This document shows positions 60,245 to 64,000 of a stretch of DNA of 64,000 bases, in pieces (the first letter of the stretch is position 1; every line of letters starts with the position of its first letter). The stretch is from Oceanobacter antarcticus (GTDB lineage: Bacteria; Pseudomonadota; Gammaproteobacteria; Pseudomonadales; Oceanobacteraceae), in contig NZ_JBBKTX010000022.1 of assembly GCF_044962685.1 (NCBI RefSeq), positions 1 through 64,000 on the forward strand. Direction: 5' to 3'. The notes below the pieces were generated by a model. That model had not been told where the DNA came from, did not search any database, and saw nothing but the letters and a program-made list of their open reading frames with translations. Both the position numbers and the translations under genes were made by a program.

Positions 60245-62642
60245 GCTGATCTTCCAGGGTAAATACCGGGGTTAACAACCACACCAGAATGACCCCGCAC
60301 AGCACGGTTGCGCCAAAATACATCAGCACTGGAGTTTGCGACAGTGCCAGCAAGCCAAAGGCCAGCAAGGTAGTGAGTGCTGACATCGCTACCGCCAGCC
60401 AGGTGTAGAGACTGTTACGACTGTTGCGCAGGAAGATGCCGGCATCCATACCAATACCCAGTACCAGCAGCAGCGCCAGCAGGTTAAACAGCGTCAACTG
60501 CATACCCAGTAGCGCCAGCAGATTCAGCGTCAGCACGCTGGCCAGCGCCGGCCCGGCCAGAATACGCCAGGCCGTCAGACGGTAGCGCAGCGCCAGCAAG
60601 AGCAGTACGGCGGCATACGCGGCGGCGAGCCACCAGCCCATGTTATGGCGGTAGTGATTCAGCACCTTGCCAATGGCCGCCGGGCGATCCACCAGCTGTA
60701 GCCAGTCAGAGCGATGGGCATCTTGCAGTAGTGGTTGCAACTGCTCGACCAGGTTGGCGGGCACCGTGCCGGAAAAATTCACCACGGCATAAAAGCGCCC
60801 GCCGAATTCTCCCAGCCACAAATGCCGGCTGCTGGCACTGAAGGCTGAGGCCAACCAGTGTTCTGGAGTGATCGTCAGGTTGGCGCGGTTGGCAAAATCC
60901 GCCCGCGCAGAACGGCTGATTTCAACGGCCCCCAACTGCTTGGCAAACTGCTCCAGCAGGCCGCCGCTGGCATAGACGGTAGTCGCCTGCTGCTGGTAGT
61001 CCGCCCGTTGTTGTTGCTGTGATGCCAGTTGCTGGCTGACGCTGTGGTAGTGCAGGCCAGGATTCCGGCTGAGTAGTTGCTCAAGCGGGTCACGCAGGGT
61101 GTCGCTGTGCTGCAGTAATTGTTCGGCGGAGTCACCGGATAGCAGCAGGTATCTGGCCCACGAAGCACCGCCCGCGAGCTGATTAATACGCTGGTCGTTT
61201 TGTAGCAGGCTGACGGGCGAGGTTTGTAACCTAATCAGGCTGTCGTCAAACGCTAATTTGGGCAGCTGCCACAGCGCCAGCAAGGCAAGCAGCGTCAGCA
61301 GAATGGCGACTCCGGGTTGATGAATACGGGGCCAATGGCTGCGAATGGCGGCCAGCCGGTGCAGCAACCAGCTCAAATCCGGGTTGGCTGGCATACGTCG
61401 GGTCAGCCAGGGCAGCAGCCCCATCACCGTTAGCCAGGCGCCTACCAGCCCGGCGGCGGAAAAGACCGCCATTTGCTGCAAACCGGGAAAGGGGGCTGCG
61501 GCCTGTGCCAGGTAGGCCAGGACGCTGGAGAGCATGCCGAGGGTAATGGCACCGGTAACCGGGTCGCGGGTGGCGGCTGTGCCAGTCGTTGGTATTGGTT
61601 GCTCCAGCCGATGACAAAGAAAATGTAGCGAATAGTCGATGGCAACGCCGACCAGGCTGGCACCAAACGCCAGGGTGATTAGATGCACCCGGTCAAATAT
61701 CAGCAGGCAAGTGGCCATGGCCAGCAGGCAACCAAACAGCAGTGGCATAAACACCAGCAGTAAATAGGATGGACGCCGGAACACCAGCAGCATCAACAGC
61801 ACAATCCCCAGCAATGACACCACGCCGATGGTCGAGATTTCATGTTGCGCCTGATTGGCACCGTAGGTGGCATGAACAATCAGACCGGTATAACTGAGGC
61901 CATGAATCGTATTGTTCAGCCGCTGGAGCAACTCACTGAGCTGACGCTGGTAACCCATGTCAAACGGGCTGCCATTCAGCTCTGCCAGCACAATCCGGTG
62001 CCAGTGTTGGCCCATTGGCGTTGGTTCAATACGGGTGGGCCAATCGTCTTGCAGGCTGATGCCCTGATTCGGTAAGGCTTGCTCGCGCCAGTGATCCAGC
62101 AGTTGCAGTGGATCGTCGACCAGATGCCGGGTCAGCGTGGCTCCCAGCGGTGAGTACAGGCGGCTGATGGCCGCACTCACCAATGGGCTGGGTTCTTGCA
62201 ACAGGCTGGACTCTTGCACTTGGTGTGCTTGTTGCAATTTGGCACGATCGACGGCGGTCAGATGGTAGTAACGCCAGTCGGACAGTTGATCAAGCAGCTG
62301 GCTGAGCTGAGTGGCGTCGGTTTTGCCTTCAACGCGGGCAAACAGGCCGGAGTCTTGTAATGCTGTTTGTAATTGCTCCGCTGCGACAAGACTGCTAGCC
62401 CGCTCACCGGATACCAGCAGGATCAGCCCTTGTGAGGCATTGCTGGCGATGCGGTTGTTGGCGAAGGATTCAGCGGCACTGTTGTGCTCATCGGGCAGTA
62501 ACGACAGGATACTGGTATCGAACTGTATGCCACGGTGGAACTGCCAGGCCAGTATCACGATGGCCACGGCCATCAGCAGTAACCAGGCCAGTAACGGTCG
62601 GTACGATGCCGGATGCAGTGGCTTATTCAGCTGCGCTGGCAT
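60237..62642 (-). CDS. MMPL/RND-family exporter of the aryl-polyene cluster
   Basis: An 801-residue predicted exporter with two repeats, each of one helix, a large periplasmic loop, and five helices (about 14-34, 270-420, 455-475, 660-790). DYSLHFLCHRLEQP and MDAGIFLRNSRNS mark the two transmembrane cores. Likely moves the lipid-linked polyene, driven by the proton gradient. It overlaps the LolA-like gene by 20 bases. Confidence 0.92.
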   Translation of the reverse strand: MPAQLNKPLHPASYRPLLAWLLLMAVAIVILAWQFHRGIQFDTSILSLLPDEHNSAAESFANNRIASNASQGLILLVSGERASSLVAAEQLQTALQDSGLFARVEGKTDATQLSQLLDQLSDWRYYHLTAVDRAKLQQAHQVQESSLLQEPSPLVSAAISRLYSPLGATLTRHLVDDPLQLLDHWREQALPNQGISLQDDWPTRIEPTPMGQHWHRIVLAELNGSPFDMGYQRQLSELLQRLNNTIHGLSYTGLIVHATYGANQAQHEISTIGVVSLLGIVLLMLLVFRRPSYLLLVFMPLLFGCLLAMATCLLIFDRVHLITLAFGASLVGVAIDYSLHFLCHRLEQPIPTTGTAATRDPVTGAITLGMLSSVLAYLAQAAAPFPGLQQMAVFSAAGLVGAWLTVMGLLPWLTRRMPANPDLSWLLHRLAAIRSHWPRIHQPGVAILLTLLALLALWQLPKLAFDDSLIRLQTSPVSLLQNDQRINQLAGGASWARYLLLSGDSAEQLLQHSDTLRDPLEQLLSRNPGLHYHSVSQQLASQQQQRADYQQQATTVYASGGLLEQFAKQLGAVEISRSARADFANRANLTITPEHWLASAFSASSRHLWLGEFGGRFYAVVNFSGTVPANLVEQLQPLLQDAHRSDWLQLVDRPAAIGKVLNHYRHNMGWWLAAAYAAVLLLLALRYRLTAWRILAGPALASVLTLNLLALLGMQLTLFNLLALLLVLGIGMDAGIFLRNSRNSLYTWLAVAMSALTTLLAFGLLALSQTPVLMYFGATVLCGVILVWLLTPVFTLEDQHA

Positions 62643-63222
62643 CGCCGCTGACCTCCAGGCGGATTTCGGTCCGGTCGCCTTTTGGCTCGTGCAAGGTCAG
62701 ACCTTGCAGATGGGTGGTGCCGGTCATATCGATGCGGGAAAAAAACGACATCAAGACATCGCTTTTGGGGGTCAGCTGTAAATCCCAGCCATTGGTTTCG
62801 CTGACCTGGGTACCCGTGATGGCAAAGGTGGCTTGCAAGGTGGCCAGATCAGCGGCAAAAATCGCCGCCAGCAGGTTGGCTACGGTGGCCGTCTGGGCGC
62901 TGTTGGCATCACTTTGCCAGACCACTTCACCACCCTGAGTTTGGGAGATACCGTGCTCGCTGATCATCACTTTACTGGCTATCGGTTGTTCGATTATCCA
63001 TTCAAGACCTTGCTGGCGCTGATAGTGGAACTGGCCACTGGAGTGTAATGGGCGCGGCAGAATGGTCAGGTATTTGTCCTGCTCAAACTGGCCCTGCAAT
63101 TCATCGGTGGGTGTCAGAATACGGGCAAGGTCGGCCTGGCTGAGCGATTGCGCCTGGCTGTGACTGGTGGCGATGGCACCCAGCAGCACCAGGCAGGCCA
63201 GCATGCGAGGCGAACGAATCAT
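62623..63222 (-). CDS. LolA-like outer membrane lipoprotein carrier of the aryl-polyene cluster
   Basis: The 199-residue protein has a cleaved signal peptide (about 1-24, SQAQ-SL) and the LolA-type half-barrel with LQGQFEQDKYLTILPRPLHSSGQFHY (about 41-66) and QGLEWIIEQP. It differs from housekeeping LolA and is typical of pigment clusters, where it should carry a hydrophobic product across the periplasm. Its start overlaps the thioesterase stop (ATGA). Confidence 0.9.
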   Translation of the reverse strand: MIRSPRMLACLVLLGAIATSHSQAQSLSQADLARILTPTDELQGQFEQDKYLTILPRPLHSSGQFHYQRQQGLEWIIEQPIASKVMISEHGISQTQGGEVVWQSDANSAQTATVANLLAAIFAADLATLQATFAITGTQVSETNGWDLQLTPKSDVLMSFFSRIDMTGTTHLQGLTLHEPKGDRTEIRLEVSGDASAAE

Positions 63223-63626
63223 AAGTGGGCGGTTACCTTGTCGATCATGACCTGAGGAGATTCAAAACACATGGTTTGGGTCGCCATGTCGACGGCCACC
63301 ATGGTGGTGGTGGCTTTGGTCAGGCGTTTGCCACTGGCTTTATTGCGGATTTCATAACCAATCTTGAGGCAGTTGACCCACTCGGTCAGCGTCGCAGTGA
63401 CCGTGATGGTTTCGCCAAAGCAGGCCGGGCCAGGGTAGCGAATATGCAGGTCGATCACCGGCCAGGCGTAGCCGGAGGCTTTCATTTCGGTGTAGTTGTA
63501 ACCAATTTGGTCGAGTAGCGCACAACGGGCAATTTCCAGATACTTGGCGTAATGGCCGTGCCAGACCACATTCATCATATCGACGTCGTGGAACGGCACC
63601 TGAATATCAACGGCAGCACGGATCAT
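63219..63626 (-). CDS. 4HBT-type acyl-CoA thioesterase of the aryl-polyene cluster
   Basis: Starting at the ATG at 63626 gives 135 residues: MIRAAVDIQVPFHDVDMMNVVWHGHYAKYLEIARCALLDQIGYNY, the hotdog thioesterase core with the catalytic Asp in HDVDMMNVVWHGHY. It may release chains or clear aberrant aryl-thioesters. A much longer frame upstream overlaps the ammonia-lyase gene and lacks family sequence. The start overlaps the ammonia-lyase stop. Confidence 0.92.
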   Translation of the reverse strand: MIRAAVDIQVPFHDVDMMNVVWHGHYAKYLEIARCALLDQIGYNYTEMKASGYAWPVIDLHIRYPGPACFGETITVTATLTEWVNCLKIGYEIRNKASGKRLTKATTTMVAVDMATQTMCFESPQVMIDKVTAHL

Positions 63627-64000
63627 GAGCGACACTCGTACAGCGGCCAGCGCTGTTGTTGCAGGGCGCATACCATGTCGCGCAGTTCCTGTTCCAGTGC
63701 GCGGTCTTCCAGCAGCAAGGGACTGACTGAGCGCACGGCATCTATCGTCGCGCTGATACTGGCAGACAGGCTGTCTGTGTTGACCTCTCCAGCCCGAATA
63801 CGTAATTCCAGCCCTTGTACGGCAGCGACCAAACAGGCTGCCGCCGCTTGCTCGGTTAGCTGTAATACCCGCAGGCAGTCGCGCGCGGCGATGGTGCCCA
63901 TGCTGACCTTGTCCTGGTTGTGGCATTCGGTCGAGCGTGAGAATACGCTGGCCGGCATGGTGTGCTTGAGCGCTTCGGCGGTCCAGGCGGAGACACCAAT
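63623..64000 (-). CDS. Aromatic amino acid ammonia-lyase (HAL/TAL family), C-terminal part only
   Basis: The reading frame runs in from the window edge without a start. The visible 125 residues include FSRSTECHNQDKVSMGTIAARDCLRVLQL, the conserved C-terminal SxEAHNQDKVSMG loop of histidine, phenylalanine and tyrosine ammonia-lyases (Cys replaces the usual Ala in STEAHNQD). The MIO-forming ASG triad lies off the window. In this cluster it probably makes 4-coumarate-type starter units from tyrosine. Confidence 0.92.
   Translation of the reverse strand: MGVSAWTAEALKHTMPASVFSRSTECHNQDKVSMGTIAARDCLRVLQLTEQAAAACLVAAVQGLELRIRAGEVNTDSLSASISATIDAVRSVSPLLLEDRALEQELRDMVCALQQQRWPLYECRS

Noticed and set aside
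63627..63926. Long upstream extension of the thioesterase frame
   Set aside because: It is antisense-free but overlaps the ammonia-lyase gene in another frame and is Arg/Gly-rich with no hotdog sequence.
1..64000. CRISPR arrays, tRNA or rRNA genes, intact insertion sequences
   Set aside because: No spaced repeat series, no CCA-ended cloverleaf, no rRNA-like stretch and no complete transposase was recognised by eye.

Overview
The window looks like the replication-origin region of a gammaproteobacterial chromosome from the Pseudomonadales/Oceanospirillales group. The evidence is the gene orders: dnaA-dnaN-recF-gyrB facing away from rpmH-rnpA-yidD-yidC-mnmE; mnmG-rsmG-parA-parB followed by the atp operon; and hemC-hemD-hemX-hemY beside algZ-algR and a divergent argH. 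These are Pseudomonas-type neighbourhoods, but fabV, the aryl-polyene genes and the mixed surroundings do not fix a genus. I do not name a species.

Layout. 0-1.6 kb is a decaying accessory edge: a frameshifted remnant of an RND-efflux outer membrane factor, a split hypothetical gene, and an intact VapB antitoxin beside a ruined VapC toxin gene. 1.6-8.3 kb holds housekeeping and transport genes: a PA4642-like protein, trmB, DUF423, ubiD with an overlapping iron-sulfur flavoprotein reductase, mscS, and an orphan amide/urea-type binding protein. 8.3-16.2 kb is the haem operon (hemCDXY), the AlgZ/AlgR two-component pair and argH. 16.9-21.3 kb is a tightly overlapped three-gene operon: a periplasmic binding lipoprotein, a membrane GGDEF-EAL protein and an HDAC-family deacylase. 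It looks like a self-contained c-di-GMP sensory module. 22.0-29.1 kb is the complete F1Fo ATP synthase operon (atpIBEFHAGDC, minus strand). 29.4-33.9 kb carries parB, parA, rsmG and mnmG.

33.9-37.6 kb interrupts the usual mnmE-mnmG adjacency. It holds an AT-rich, DnaA-box-bearing segment, two paralogous lipoprotein genes of unknown function, a TetR regulator and a pseudogene with two in-frame stops. 37.6-41.6 kb is mnmE-yidC-yidD-rnpA-rpmH (minus). 41.7-42.1 kb is the likely oriC, and 42.1-48.3 kb is dnaA-dnaN-recF-gyrB (plus). parS-like ParB sites lie inside recF and gyrB and after fabV, including one perfect 16-mer at 49814-49829.

48.5-52.4 kb contains fabV, a MOSC protein, plsC-like and gmhB genes. 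From 52.5 kb to the right edge is a large aryl-polyene/xanthomonadin-type pigment cluster: lipid acyltransferase, glycosyltransferase, acyl carrier protein, a halogenase-like flavoprotein, two ketosynthases, ketoreductase, dehydratase, DUF3261 lipoprotein, MMPL exporter, LolA-like protein, thioesterase and the C-terminal end of an aromatic amino acid ammonia-lyase cut by the window end. These genes overlap by a few bases and are probably co-transcribed. No tRNA, rRNA, CRISPR array or intact insertion sequence was recognised.
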